Positions 33,535 through 42,938 are shown, counted from the stretch's first letter. The stretch: 64,000 nucleotides of DNA from Paenibacillus sp. MMS20-IR301 (GCF_032302195.1 NZ_CP135275.1:5462001-5526000), one strand, 5' to 3'. Translations and numbers: made by a program. The notes: a model not told the origin generated them from the sequence alone.

Positions 33535-35298
33535 GAGGCTGTCTCAACAGCCATGAAATGGCTGCTTGTGACAGCTCTTTATTTCGGAGTTGGATCAACG
33601 TGAGCACTTGGGTGGACGCTCCGCAAACAGAACGTTGTTCCAATCGCTGTTGTACCCAGATTTTTTCCATTCCCCTTAGCGGTGAAAATCCGGATACAAA
33701 GGCGAACGCATTCGCTTTTCCACAATCGTTCCGTCCGCTCCACTGTTTAAGCGGGATGCAAATACATTCTTCAAAAAACGCAAAAAGGAAACCTTTCTTT
33801 TGGTAAAATGGAAGTGCGACCAACCATTCCAAAGGAGAGGTTTCTTTGTAAATTCAATATACCATGGACCAACTTTGCTAGCCAATGGATCTCGAAGAAG
33901 ATATCCCGGAAAACCACCTCGTTCGTATCGTAAATGCTGGCCAAAGTTATTATTTACGCCTACACCCAGCGTATCTATTCCTCGCGCCAAATGGCCAAAG
34001 CGGTACGCGAAAATATCCCCTTCATGTGGCTCACCGGAAGGCAGCGGCCAGACTTTCGTACTCTGAACCGCTTCCGTTCCCAGCGGATGAAGAGCGTTCT
34101 CGAAACGGTCTTTACTGCCGTCCTTCAGTTTCTGGCTGACGAGAAATACATTTTTCTGGAACATTACTTTGTGGGCGGAACCAAAATCGAGGCGAACGCC
34201 AATCGCTACACGTTTGTTTTGGGGAAAGCCGTCAGCAAACACAAGGTCAAATTGCAGGAAAAGGTGCATGCCCTGTTCGCTGACATTGAAGCGGCAGAAG
34301 AGCAGGAAGAACAAGAGAATCCAGACAAAGATTTGCCTGAACTTGGCACCGCTTCGAAGTGAGCAGCGAGAAGCTCGAACAAGCCATGCAAATGCTCGAA
34401 GCTCAGCTTAAGACAAGTCCTTGAAAAAAGCGGTTCGTAAGCTGCGTAAGGTTTTGTTGCCCCGGCTATTGAAGTACGAGCAGTACCAAAGGCTGCTTGG
34501 AGACCGAAACAGCTTCAGCAAGACCGACCCGGATGCGACTTTCATGCGGATGAAGGAAGATCACATGCGCAATGGTCAACTCAAACCGGATTACAATGTA
34601 CAGATCGGAACCGAAAACCAGTTTATTTTGGCCTACAGTCTCCATCCCAGACCGACCGACACCCGCTTTTTACAGCCGCATATCAAAAAAACACGGCGGT
34701 TTCTCGGAAAACGGCCAAAGACAGTCATTGCAGATGCAGGCTACGGCAGCGAAGAAAACTATGCCTATCTAGAAAAGAAAGAGATTCAGGCGGTCGTGAA
34801 GTACGGCAGCTACCACAAGGAAAAAAGCAAGGCCTGGAAAGAAAACGTCGTAAAGATTGAGAACTGGACGTACGACGAAGCCGAAGACAGATGGGCTTGC
34901 CCCCTGAAGGAGCGTTGAACGAAGGCAGCAGAAAACCGAGAGATGGTTGTTAGTCTGGAACGGCTGCGGTACCAGAAGCAAGCCCGGGAAATCCTGCAAA
35001 GTGAGGAGGGCTACGCTTTAGCTGTACGCCGAATGACAGAACCGGAAAGTGTGTTTGGACAACTGAAGAATAACCGGGGCTTCCGGCGATTTCTGCTTCG
35101 CGGCATGGAAAACGTGACGCCCCAGGTCGGATGGCTTTCGCTTGCTCACAATCTATTGAAGCAAGCTGCAAATGACCAAAAACAAAGAGCAACTATTCTC
35201 CAATGATGGGACAATGGCTGCTCTTTGACTTTTTTGCGGTTTTAAAAATGTGAAGAGTCTGTCTTTACTCGTAGAAAGACTACTTTTAGGACAGCCCC
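33535..35298 (+). mobile_element. Decayed IS1182-like element
   Basis: About 1.76 kb holding a degenerate IS1182-family transposase. The left end reads GAGGCTGTCTCAACA at 33535 and the right end, read inward, GGGGCTGTCCTAAAA at 35298, so imperfect terminal inverted repeats remain. No intact target duplication was seen. The element is no longer able to code for a full transposase. It borders the A+T-rich ATPase/HEPN-like operon. Confidence 0.7.
33885..35206 (+). pseudogene. IS1182-like transposase, broken by several lesions
   Basis: Pieces of one DDE transposase lie in three frames. DLEEDIPENHLVRIVNA (from 33885) is followed, after a frameshift and loss of some residues, by VIIYAYTQRIYSSRQMAKAV and FRTLNRFRSQRMKSVLE (frame of 33934), then after another shift by FSKTDPDATFMRMKEDHMR and VIADAGYGSEENYAYL (frame of 34421) and finally VSLERLRYQKQAREIL and FGQLKNNRGFRRFLLRG (from 34943). 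In the third piece RWACPLKER ends at a TGA at 34916; the text then resumes in frame as TKAAENREMVV, so an internal segment between two Cys-Pro motifs was lost and a Cys codon became TGA. A TAG also interrupts the frame just before 33885. Not functional. Confidence 0.85.
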
Positions 35299-35568
35299 GT
35301 TTTAATTACATCTGTGGTCTTTCACTTTTGAGTAACGCTCTTTCTTTTAAGGTAAGGTTTAATCTGAATGTAAGCGATCCCAGCTGGTATTATCTAAGCT
35401 TGAAAATTAGTGGATTTGCCGTATTGAATAAAGTTACTTGCATAATACTTCGCCCCTACTACGAGCTCTGGCTGATGCACCCTACTTAAACTCTTAGGCA
35501 GGCTATAAAAAGTGATTTGAACGTGAGCAATAGGGCGCTGCTAAAACGCCCTATTTGAAGTATAAAAT
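35299..35568. other. Gene-free stretch between IS relic and ATPase gene
   Basis: No credible gene. A 79-residue frame can be drawn over 35250-35489, but it begins inside the IS end, has no ribosome binding site and resembles nothing I know. The stretch is A+T-rich like the operon to its right. A loose hairpin lies just beyond the ATPase stop (GGGCG near 35532 and CGCCC near 35547), followed on the minus strand by no long T run. Confidence 0.35.
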
Positions 35569-38184
35569 TTAAGCTTGGCCTTTCCTAGTCATATTTAATC
35601 CCTTTAGATATAAATCAGGTACTGTTAGACGTATTGGATCTCCCTCACTATCTTTTTCATATATAACAAGCAAACCCGCCTCAACAGCTGTTTCAAACAA
35701 ATCACTTTCAAAATTTACCGATAAGCTGCTTGCATCAAATGGTGCAAGTTTTCCACTTACGGCATCTTGTATTGTTCGCAACTCTTCATATTCTTCAAGT
35801 AACGATTTTAAAGCTTCCTCCGATACATTAGGAAAAGCCTCTATTAACATTCTTGGCCTAATCAGAGAGCGATCATATGGAGAATGTACATTAATTTCTG
35901 TTTCCAAGGTTAATGCCTGGTCAAATAACTGAAATAAAAGACGCGGGCTATGATTACCCTTTCCATCTGCCAGTCGAAGCCAAACCCAGTTTTTTGTATA
36001 TGTCGTCTTTCCACCTTTCATTCTCTCACTGACTAAGGCATTGAAGCAAAATATAACCTGTTCCTCCGACCAATGATCGACTTCATCTATTAAATTATTC
36101 TTATAGGTTTCATAATATTTTTGTTTTAAAAATTGTTTTATTGAGCCTTCATATACTTGTTTCAGGAGTGTCTTATAATAGTCTTCAATTTTAGCCCACT
36201 CTAGAGTAACTGTTCTCCCATAGAAATGGCTCTTATTTTCAAATATTAGATTGTCCCAGATATCTTTTCTTATAGAAATTTTAACCTGAATGTTGATATG
36301 AGTTTGGATCATATTCCAAAAATCGAATAAACCAATAATTAATTTATCTCTCCTAACTCTCTGTTCTTGTTCAATTCCAAAGTCTCTATCAAGACCATCC
36401 CAAAGTAATCCCAATGGTCTCTCAAGATAATTATTTATCCTTCTATAAATTTCATGCAACCGTGCGGATAGTAAAGGTGAAGGAAGAACTTGTTCAAGAG
36501 ATTTTATTAATTCAAGTCTACTTTGATTTTTCAAACATTTTTTTACAAAATCTTCAATTTGCTCATCAGCTACAACGCCTAGGACATCATTCTTCTTTTC
36601 TATAATTTTAAGTAAGACAAACAAACCCCAATATAACTCCCAATTTGTCTCTGGAAGTATATCCTCAATATACCGAAGATCATCTTTAGGAAGGTGATAA
36701 TTATCCTTATTAGGACGAGAATGTCGAATAGTAATCCCATCTTCACCAAAATGCTCCTGCAACATCCGGATTAATGCCGACTTTCCGGTACCCTTTCTAC
36801 CCAATATAAGACTTGTAATAGGCTCGATAGCTTTTCTATATGCAGACGTTTTAACATAAATTTCAGGTAAATTTGGTTGATCTTCGGCAATACCACTTTG
36901 TATTTTTACATCCTTCAACAAGTCGGTCTTGTAATCAATTAGTGATATGCCCTCCGAGGCAAAGAGACTTTCGCCTAAATCAGTTGTTAAATTTTCAATC
37001 CAATCCGCTACACCTTGATAAGCAGGTAAAAGCTTATCATCAAGCATATTATTGGAGTAAGCTATTTCTTCATTATAAAAAACCTTAGTAATTATATCCT
37101 CTGCTACTAAATCTAATGGGTTTTGTCCATTTTCATTTCTTATATTAGAGATTTCCTCAACGTAATCTTTTACCCATTCTAACCCTCTATTTTGTATAAC
37201 TTTTGAATCTTTATCGCTTGGTGGAATCATACTTTGCACAAAGCGTAACTCTGTCGTAAGATTTCTAAGATTTTTTGAATTCAGAATCCCTTTTACAAGC
37301 AGGTCGAAACCTAGCTCATGTTGGTTTGTTGGACTAAAAACGACTACTGACATATCTGATAAGTTAAATAATAGTGGGGCACTGATATCTGTTAATCCAG
37401 TTCTAGAATCAACTAGTATGAAGTCTGGCTTTGGTTCAAGAGATTGCAGTTTTTTAAATAAAGTTAATATCGGATTTGTTTCAAGCCTATAGTAACGGTT
37501 TAAGTTTATTGTTCCTAATTGGGATAAATAGTAAGAGTTTAATTCACCAGCTGGAAGTAAATATAGATTTTGTTCCGATTCTACTAAATACGATCGAATA
37601 TCTAACGTCTCCTGATTTTCTAAACGGTTCAAAAGTTCTACAAGACCACCTTTATTTCTTTCAGTTTGCAATCTTGCAGAAAGTAATTCAGTAAGCCCTG
37701 GGGCTTCCAGATCCATATCTATTGCTATTACCATTTTCCCTCTTTTAGCAAGCGTTCTAGCTGTGGCTACAAGTGATGTTGATCTTCCAACACCTCCTTT
37801 ATACGAATAAAAGGAAATAATCGGAGGATTATCGTAACTTTGATCCTCTCTAAATTCGATATTTCGTTTTCCCGCTCTTTTAGCTACAGCATTATTCCAA
37901 AAGGGCAAACTACTTGGCTCAAAGTCCTGCAGAGGAGTTCCAAATAACTCTTCCTCTTCTGGGGTTAACAGCTCTAAAAAAGAAAAAATCGATCTATCAT
38001 TAATTACATTCTCACTCTCTAAAAAAGAAAAAACCAAGTGTTCTCTAGTTATAAAATCCTCTTGAAAAGATTCATCTACAATTTTTAAATTAATGCCTTT
38101 TATACTATTAGGTTGAACAACTATTTTAGCATGAATAAAGTGAGCCTGTAGCTTTGACTTAATTAGTTTTATAAGATCATCCAT
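35569..38184 (-). CDS. Fused ParA/MinD-like (KGGVGR-type) and second P-loop ATPase
   Basis: An 871-residue, A+T-rich gene. Residues 1-90 are a small helical N-terminal region. Residues about 120-400 are a ParA/MinD-type ATPase: deviant Walker A YKGGVGRSTS at 128-137 (signature Lys kept, second Lys replaced by Arg), IDMDLEAPGL (Walker A-prime) and DFILVDSRTGLTDIS (Walker B, switch II). After a linker, a second P-loop domain starts: ILGRKGTGKSA at 460-470 and the Walker-B-like LGLLWDGLDRDF near 591-602, with a helical end containing GNHSPRLLFQLFDQA. The second half resembles the Sll1717-type P-loop ATPases and the first the KGGVGR-variant ATPases seen in defence loci. It follows the HEPN-like gene by 12 bases, with its AGGAGG overlapping that gene's stop. 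Function unknown; defence is inferred. Confidence 0.75.
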   Translation of the reverse strand: MDDLIKLIKSKLQAHFIHAKIVVQPNSIKGINLKIVDESFQEDFITREHLVFSFLESENVINDRSIFSFLELLTPEEEELFGTPLQDFEPSSLPFWNNAVAKRAGKRNIEFREDQSYDNPPIISFYSYKGGVGRSTSLVATARTLAKRGKMVIAIDMDLEAPGLTELLSARLQTERNKGGLVELLNRLENQETLDIRSYLVESEQNLYLLPAGELNSYYLSQLGTINLNRYYRLETNPILTLFKKLQSLEPKPDFILVDSRTGLTDISAPLLFNLSDMSVVVFSPTNQHELGFDLLVKGILNSKNLRNLTTELRFVQSMIPPSDKDSKVIQNRGLEWVKDYVEEISNIRNENGQNPLDLVAEDIITKVFYNEEIAYSNNMLDDKLLPAYQGVADWIENLTTDLGESLFASEGISLIDYKTDLLKDVKIQSGIAEDQPNLPEIYVKTSAYRKAIEPITSLILGRKGTGKSALIRMLQEHFGEDGITIRHSRPNKDNYHLPKDDLRYIEDILPETNWELYWGLFVLLKIIEKKNDVLGVVADEQIEDFVKKCLKNQSRLELIKSLEQVLPSPLLSARLHEIYRRINNYLERPLGLLWDGLDRDFGIEQEQRVRRDKLIIGLFDFWNMIQTHINIQVKISIRKDIWDNLIFENKSHFYGRTVTLEWAKIEDYYKTLLKQVYEGSIKQFLKQKYYETYKNNLIDEVDHWSEEQVIFCFNALVSERMKGGKTTYTKNWVWLRLADGKGNHSPRLLFQLFDQALTLETEINVHSPYDRSLIRPRMLIEAFPNVSEEALKSLLEEYEELRTIQDAVSGKLAPFDASSLSVNFESDLFETAVEAGLLVIYEKDSEGDPIRLTVPDLYLKGLNMTRKGQA

Positions 38185-38196
38185 GACTGTGACCTC

Positions 38197-38607
38197 CTAA
38201 ATAGCTTCTCTATTAATAGCTTTAACCAAACTTAACGCAATATCATACAATTGATTAGCATCCTTCAACCCTTGAGGCCCAGGAAAGTGATTTGGATGAT
38301 ACCTCATATGAACTTTCCACTTTTCTAGAAACTTTCCAAACTGACTCATATGAGCTTCTAATCCAGCATCCTTCACTTTTGAAAGTAATCTTTCATGCTT
38401 CTGCCAAGTATCAGAGTTATAAGATTTTACATTTTCAATATATTCAGTAGTATGCCGAGTACAATAACAGTATGCTAGCATGCACTCTAGAACAAAGCCC
38501 ATTAGATATACAGTAGTGTGTCCACGTTCTTGATTTTTAAGTATGGCAGCATCTTTCATTCTTTCCATTGCTGCTTTTCGGTAATCATCTTTACGAATCG
38601 CAACCAT
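38197..38607 (-). CDS. HEPN-like small protein, partner of the dual ATPase
   Basis: A 136-residue helical protein. KAAMERMKDAAILKNQERGHTTVYLMGFVLECMLAYCYC resembles the first two helices of HEPN proteins (the DA..LL..G...A.YL.G.A.E..LK pattern), WQKHERLLSKVKDAGLE the HDL..LL..AGL helix, and LEKWKVHMRYHPN the conserved W.v..RY end. The catalytic R-x4-6-H motif of HEPN RNases is not in the usual place (an RYH is present), so it may be a non-nuclease HEPN or a diverged one. AAGGAG precedes the ATG; its TAG stop is part of the next gene's ribosome binding site, so the pair is tightly coupled. First gene of an A+T-rich two-gene operon. Fold assignment is by eye. Confidence 0.55.
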   Translation of the reverse strand: MVAIRKDDYRKAAMERMKDAAILKNQERGHTTVYLMGFVLECMLAYCYCTRHTTEYIENVKSYNSDTWQKHERLLSKVKDAGLEAHMSQFGKFLEKWKVHMRYHPNHFPGPQGLKDANQLYDIALSLVKAINREAI

Positions 38608-38638
38608 AATTTTTCTCCTTTTTCTAATTTATAACTCT

Positions 38639-38667
38639 ATTATCCTCCAAAGTATTCGTAGGGTAAA
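38639..38667 (-). promoter_or_regulatory. Sigma-A promoter of the HEPN-like/ATPase operon
   Basis: On the minus strand TTTACC (38667-38662), a 17-base spacer and GATAAT (38644-38639) make a fair vegetative promoter, 32 bases upstream of the HEPN-like start. The -10 matches 5 of 6 and the -35 4 of 6 positions. Confidence 0.6.
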
Positions 38668-38771
38668 TGAATATTAATCCTTAATCTTAATTACTATGTA
38701 GATCGCCACAATATTTACATAATCACTAGTCGATTCAATTCAAGACATAATTCAAAATACTTTATACCTAT

Positions 38772-39833
38772 TCAAGACCTGAAATACTGCCTAATCAAGC
38801 CTATTTCTTTGCCCTCTCCCTCATGTAGGGCCTTATTTTCTCCAGCTTTACTTCCCACCTCAACCTGCACCTCCGCAAACGCCCCGTTGATCAGCGTGAT
38901 CTGCGGAGGCAGATGGCCGCAATCGATATCATAGACAACCGGCAGCTGCAGCTCCTCTGCCAGCTCCTGATACACATCCTCCACCGTGTAATTCTCCATA
39001 GGACGGTTCGCTGCGCTGCGGCCGAACATCAGACCCGAACAATGCTCGAACCAGCCGGCCAGCTTCATCTGTACCAGGGATCTGCGCAGATCGGCTACCT
39101 GCAGCTCGCAATTCTCCAGGTACCACAGAATCGGCTCATTCCCGATATAATGCTGCCGGAAATGCCGCACATCCCCATACGGGGTGCCGATCAGATGGCG
39201 GATGACATCAATGCAGCCGCCAAGCAGGCGTCCCTGCATCGTTACATTCTTGTTGCCAACCGTTTTCCAGCTCGTAGGCTCCGTAAGGGTGAATACATGG
39301 GGCGAAGGCTCTGCTCCCCATTCCAGCTGGTACTGCTGTGAGGAATGCTGAACCACTGATCCGCCGCTTGCTGTAGACAATACTTTTTCCCACATAGCCG
39401 TAGTCGGGTCGGTCTCCGGTCCCCGCAGATCAACAAAATTGGTCCCGTGAGCGGTAGCGATGCCCGTCCGCAGCGTAACTGCCAGCAGCAGCACACTGAT
39501 ATCGGAGTAGCCGACAATCCACTTGGGCGTTATCCCGCCGAAATCGACCTGTTCCATAATCTCAATCAATAACTCTCCGCCCCAGGGCGGGATTACCAGC
39601 CCAATGCTGTCATCTGCCATCATGGCATTGAATTCGGCGGCCCGCACACTTGCCGGAGCAGATTTGGCTTTATCCTGCGTCCACGCTGTTGCGCCGTATA
39701 CCACACCGTAACCTTCCGAGCGCATCCGCTGGCAGGCCAGCTCCAGCAGCTCACGCAGCTCTTCCCCTACTCCTGATGAAGGTGCAGTCACACCTATAAC
39801 AGCTCCTGCCTCTAATATTGGATATCTGATCAT
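38772..39833 (-). CDS. S66-family peptidase (LD-carboxypeptidase/MccF-like)
   Basis: A 353-residue enzyme. The start at 39833 has AAGGAGG nine bases upstream; the frame extends 15 codons further without one. GAVIGVTAPSSGV opens the family fold, PPWGGELLIEIMEQVDF is the Rossmann-like segment, and the nucleophile Ser is in KWIVGYSDISVLL. Near the C terminus, DIDCGHLPPQITLINGAFAEV carries the His of the Ser-Glu-His triad. Members cut the LD-bond of muropeptides or, as MccF, inactivate microcin C-type peptide-nucleotides. The TNFVDLRGPETD loop and large insertion after it are more like MccF than LdcA. Monocistronic. Confidence 0.85.
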   Translation of the reverse strand: MIRYPILEAGAVIGVTAPSSGVGEELRELLELACQRMRSEGYGVVYGATAWTQDKAKSAPASVRAAEFNAMMADDSIGLVIPPWGGELLIEIMEQVDFGGITPKWIVGYSDISVLLLAVTLRTGIATAHGTNFVDLRGPETDPTTAMWEKVLSTASGGSVVQHSSQQYQLEWGAEPSPHVFTLTEPTSWKTVGNKNVTMQGRLLGGCIDVIRHLIGTPYGDVRHFRQHYIGNEPILWYLENCELQVADLRRSLVQMKLAGWFEHCSGLMFGRSAANRPMENYTVEDVYQELAEELQLPVVYDIDCGHLPPQITLINGAFAEVQVEVGSKAGENKALHEGEGKEIGLIRQYFRS

Positions 39834-39913
39834 CCTGTGTTTCCTCCTTTCATAATAAAAAGATGGTACCAAACCCAAACGGATTTGAATACCATCATAA
39901 TCTTGAAACTACA

Positions 39914-40954
39914 TCATTGTTTCTCTGCCGTTAGCGGCTTATCCCGGCTGATGTCCAGAATATCGAGGAAGAAGACAAAGATCGGAATCCCCAGAATTAA
40001 TCCCCATACGCCGATGTAATGCTCGGAGAACAGCAGCACGATTAAGGTGTAGAACATCGGCAGGTTCATTTTGGAAGACATCAGCTTAGGATTGAGGAAA
40101 TAGCCTTCCATCACATGCAGGACGGCGATCAGCACCAGAATGTAGATCACCATCATCAGGCCGCCGGTGTTGTAGCCGATGATGCACAGCGGGATAAGCG
40201 AAATGACAAAGCCGACAACCGGAATCAGGCTGAGTGCGAAGATCATAATGGAGAGGGCAAAGAGGTACGGGAAGGGTTCGAAGAAAAAGCCCAGGACCCA
40301 CAGTCCCACCACGGTAAACAAAGTATTGAACAGCGCGATCAGAATCTGTGCTTCAATAACTTTGCCGAAGGAAGAGATGAATTTCCTGCCGAAATACTCC
40401 AGCTCTACATAGAACCAGGACAGCTTGCTCTCTCTCAGACGGGAGGTAAAGGTGACAATCCGGTTTTTCTCCAGAATAAATACAAGGCTTAGAATCGTAG
40501 ACAGGACAAAGGTTGTTCCCCAGTCACTGATTTTAAATACGTATCCGATTCCCTGATTCAAATAGCTCTGATAGTTCAGTTCCTTAAGGGTGGTGAAGAG
40601 GTACTGCATAATCTCGTTCTGAGGAATATCATCGGAGGTGAGGGTTCCGAGAAATGCGGTCAGTTGCTTGATCTGTGAAAAGACTTTCGGGAGATATTTG
40701 ACAAGGGCCAGGACAATCATGCTGATGAGCGCCAAGTACAATATAATAATAATAACCTTGCTGTTCACCTTTACATACTTGCCGATCCGCTTGCTCAAGA
40801 GTACCTGAAAGCTGTTCATTACATAAGCGATTAGAAACGTCAGCAGCACCAGATTGAGCATATCTCTAATACTGAACAACAGCAGTCCGACCAGGGCCAG
40901 AATTAAAAAGCGGCGGACTGTTAAATTGGCAATGTAACGCTTGAATACATCCAT
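39914..40954 (-). CDS. AI-2E family transporter
   Basis: A 346-residue membrane protein with about eight helices. Typical family segments are VRRFLILALVGLLLFSIRDMLNLVLLTFLIAYVMN near the start, ALFNTLFTVVGLWVLGFFFEPFPYLFALSIMIFALSLIPVVGFVISLIPLCIIGY in the middle and LNPKLMSSKMNLPMFYTLIVLLFSEHYIGVWGLILGIPIFVF near the end. Members export AI-2-like molecules, cyclic peptides or sodium/protons, with no single proven role. Two ATGs are possible (40975 and 40954); the second has AAGGAA upstream and a family-like start MDVFKRY, so it is preferred. Divergent from the short-chain dehydrogenase gene. Confidence 0.85.
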   Translation of the reverse strand: MDVFKRYIANLTVRRFLILALVGLLLFSIRDMLNLVLLTFLIAYVMNSFQVLLSKRIGKYVKVNSKVIIIILYLALISMIVLALVKYLPKVFSQIKQLTAFLGTLTSDDIPQNEIMQYLFTTLKELNYQSYLNQGIGYVFKISDWGTTFVLSTILSLVFILEKNRIVTFTSRLRESKLSWFYVELEYFGRKFISSFGKVIEAQILIALFNTLFTVVGLWVLGFFFEPFPYLFALSIMIFALSLIPVVGFVISLIPLCIIGYNTGGLMMVIYILVLIAVLHVMEGYFLNPKLMSSKMNLPMFYTLIVLLFSEHYIGVWGLILGIPIFVFFLDILDISRDKPLTAEKQ

Positions 40955-41166
40955 TGTTTCCTTGTTCCTCTCCATCTGCAGGCGATTAGGATTTTAGTTA
41001 TAGTGTACCGTAATGAAAACAATTTAAGCAACTTCACCCGAGTCAATTTTCCGCGAAAAAACAAACTTTATGTCAACTTGCCGGAGCTTCTGCTGCTTTA
41101 TGCTATAATGTGTGCAAAATCTTTCAAATTGAAGCTTTCTATTCGAGCTTATGGAGGCCAACTGTT

Positions 41167-42006
41167 ATGGGTAAAATCATCTGCATCACCGGCGCCTCGT
41201 CCGGCATCGGTCTTGCGTCTGCGCTTAAATTCGCTCACGAAGGCTGGACTGTCTATGCAGGAACCCGCCACCCCGAACGTGACCAGGAGCTGTACCGCGA
41301 AGTGGAGCAGCTGCACTTCGTAGAGCTGGAGGTCACGCAGCCGGAGAGCATTCAGCGGGTCATTGACCGGATTGACGAGGAGCATGGCAAGCTGGATCTG
41401 TTGTTCTGTAATGCCGGATTCGGTTATCTCCGGTCGCTTGGACAAGCACCCTTCGCGGATATCGAGCGCGTATTTGAGACCAATGTCTACGGCGTGATGC
41501 ATACGATCCGGGCGGCGCTGCCGCTGCTGCGTAAAACCGGCTATGCCCATATCGTGGCTACTTCCAGCGTCGGGGGCCTGGTGGGGCAGCCGATGAACGA
41601 AATTTACTGTGCCAGCAAGTTCGCCCTGGAAGGGCTGCTTGAGAGCATGGCTGTGTATTATAAGCCCACTTTCAATATCGATATCACCCTGCTTGAGCCG
41701 GGAGCCATCGCTACCGAATTCAATAAGACTGTGCTTGGGCATGTAGCAGAAACCGGGGGCATTCTCGAAGACGAATACAAGCCGGTGCTTGATGCCTATA
41801 CTAGCACTTTCCTGAAACGCAATGTGGAGCCGCAAACTGCAGCCTCCGTCGCTGAGGTGATGTGGGACCTAGCCCAAATGGAGACCAAGCCGCTGCGGCT
41901 GCGCACCTCGGAGCAGGCAGATCAATTCGTAGCCCGCAAGGTCAGCACTGATCCAACCGGTCTTGACAGTGTACTCCATATCCGAAAAATCCAGCTGGAC
42001 CTGTAA
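41167..42006 (+). CDS. Short-chain dehydrogenase/reductase (classical SDR)
   Basis: A 279-residue Rossmann enzyme from the ATG at 41167 (GGAGG nine bases upstream). Cofactor motif TGASSGIGLA, the NAG motif in LLFCNAGFGY, the catalytic Ser in VATSSVGG and the YxxxK in IYCASKFALEG are in order. The Arg after the second strand (AGTRHPERD) hints at NADPH. It reduces or oxidises an alcohol or ketone; the substrate is not evident. Eight bases after its stop the convergent MBL-fold gene ends. Confidence 0.9.
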   Translation: MGKIICITGASSGIGLASALKFAHEGWTVYAGTRHPERDQELYREVEQLHFVELEVTQPESIQRVIDRIDEEHGKLDLLFCNAGFGYLRSLGQAPFADIERVFETNVYGVMHTIRAALPLLRKTGYAHIVATSSVGGLVGQPMNEIYCASKFALEGLLESMAVYYKPTFNIDITLLEPGAIATEFNKTVLGHVAETGGILEDEYKPVLDAYTSTFLKRNVEPQTAASVAEVMWDLAQMETKPLRLRTSEQADQFVARKVSTDPTGLDSVLHIRKIQLDL

Positions 42007-42013
42007 CGCAGTC

Positions 42014-42847
42014 TCAGCTCCCTGCCCCAGCTGCCATTTCCTTCACAATCAGCTCCTGATTGCTCTTGTGGAACTTGGACATGTTGCGCGGGAACGCACA
42101 GCCGGCAATCAGCGCATCCACCGCTTTCTGGCTGCCTGAAGCTGCGGCCGTGCGCAGCTTATGAATGTACTCCCGGCTTTCCTGCTTCCGCCGCTCCATC
42201 TCAAGGCGGCTGTCCGCTGCCTCCCCGTGTCCGGGGACCAGCAGCGTGACCGGGTGCCTGGACAATATCAGGTCCAGCTTGCCGAGTGTAGCCTCGTAAG
42301 ACAGGCTGCTGTCGTAAATATACGGAAATTCCACATCCGATAAATAATCCCCGGCAATAAGCAGCCCTGCACCCTCCACAACAGTAAACAATCCGTCATT
42401 CGTATGACCGGGAGCCGCATATCCTGTCAGCTGCAAATCCCCGAAGCTTAGGCTCTGCCCCTCCTGCTCCACTACATGATCCACTTGGGGGTATGTAATT
42501 TCGTAGTCTCTCTGCAGATAATAGCTGTCGTCAAATGTACGGATCTGCTCCAGAATCTCCTCGCGCTCGACTTCACTTTTGTCCATAAATGCCCTGCTTG
42601 CGATGACCTCAGCGCCTTTGAAGGCCCCATATCCGATAATATGATCGAAATCCGAATGGGTGAACAACAGCAGCAGCCTCCGCCCGCCAAGTATATCCTG
42701 TACATAACTGCGGATTTCTTCCACCTCGCGGGGCAGCCAGCAGGGATCTGTCACGAGCACACATTCCGCCGTCTCCACCACAATTGAATTTGTCATGTAG
42801 AGATCACTCTGGAACAGAGTGACCGGGCCGCATTTCCATTTATACAT
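42014..42847 (-). CDS. MBL-fold metallo-hydrolase
   Basis: A 277-residue enzyme of the metallo-beta-lactamase fold. The metal-binding motif is THSDFDHIIGYG (HxDxDH-like, with the middle position as Phe), then AAPGHTNDG, AGDYLSD and the late PGHGEA His. The ligand set fits a zinc hydrolase of glyoxalase-II or thioesterase-like type, but the first His..His pair is altered (HSDFDH rather than HxHxDH), as in some lactonase and other subgroups. Substrate unknown. Its gene is convergent with the SDR gene and is separated from the unknown 148-residue gene by a terminator. Confidence 0.82.
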   Translation of the reverse strand: MYKWKCGPVTLFQSDLYMTNSIVVETAECVLVTDPCWLPREVEEIRSYVQDILGGRRLLLLFTHSDFDHIIGYGAFKGAEVIASRAFMDKSEVEREEILEQIRTFDDSYYLQRDYEITYPQVDHVVEQEGQSLSFGDLQLTGYAAPGHTNDGLFTVVEGAGLLIAGDYLSDVEFPYIYDSSLSYEATLGKLDLILSRHPVTLLVPGHGEAADSRLEMERRKQESREYIHKLRTAAASGSQKAVDALIAGCAFPRNMSKFHKSNQELIVKEMAAGAGS

Positions 42848-42904
42848 AATAGTACCTCCCCCAGGGAATTACGCCTTCGTTATAGTTTACGATCCTTATC
42901 ATAC

Positions 42905-42938
42905 GAAAAATAACCCCCCGGCACAAAGCCGAAGGGCT
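42905..42938 (-). terminator. Terminator after the 148-residue unknown gene
   Basis: On the minus strand AGCCCTTCGGC pairs with GCCGGGGGGTT (one G-T pair) around TTTGT and is followed by TTATTTTT. It ends the unit that includes the unknown gene and possibly the Opp operon. Confidence 0.75.

Noticed and set aside
35250..35489. 79-residue plus-strand frame after the IS relic
   Set aside because: Begins inside the IS end, no ribosome binding site, no recognisable feature.
38772..39833. S66 peptidase as third member of the HEPN-like/ATPase operon
   Set aside because: Its GC content matches the surrounding chromosome, it lies upstream of the operon promoter on the same strand, and a 164-base gap separates them; a functional link is not supported.
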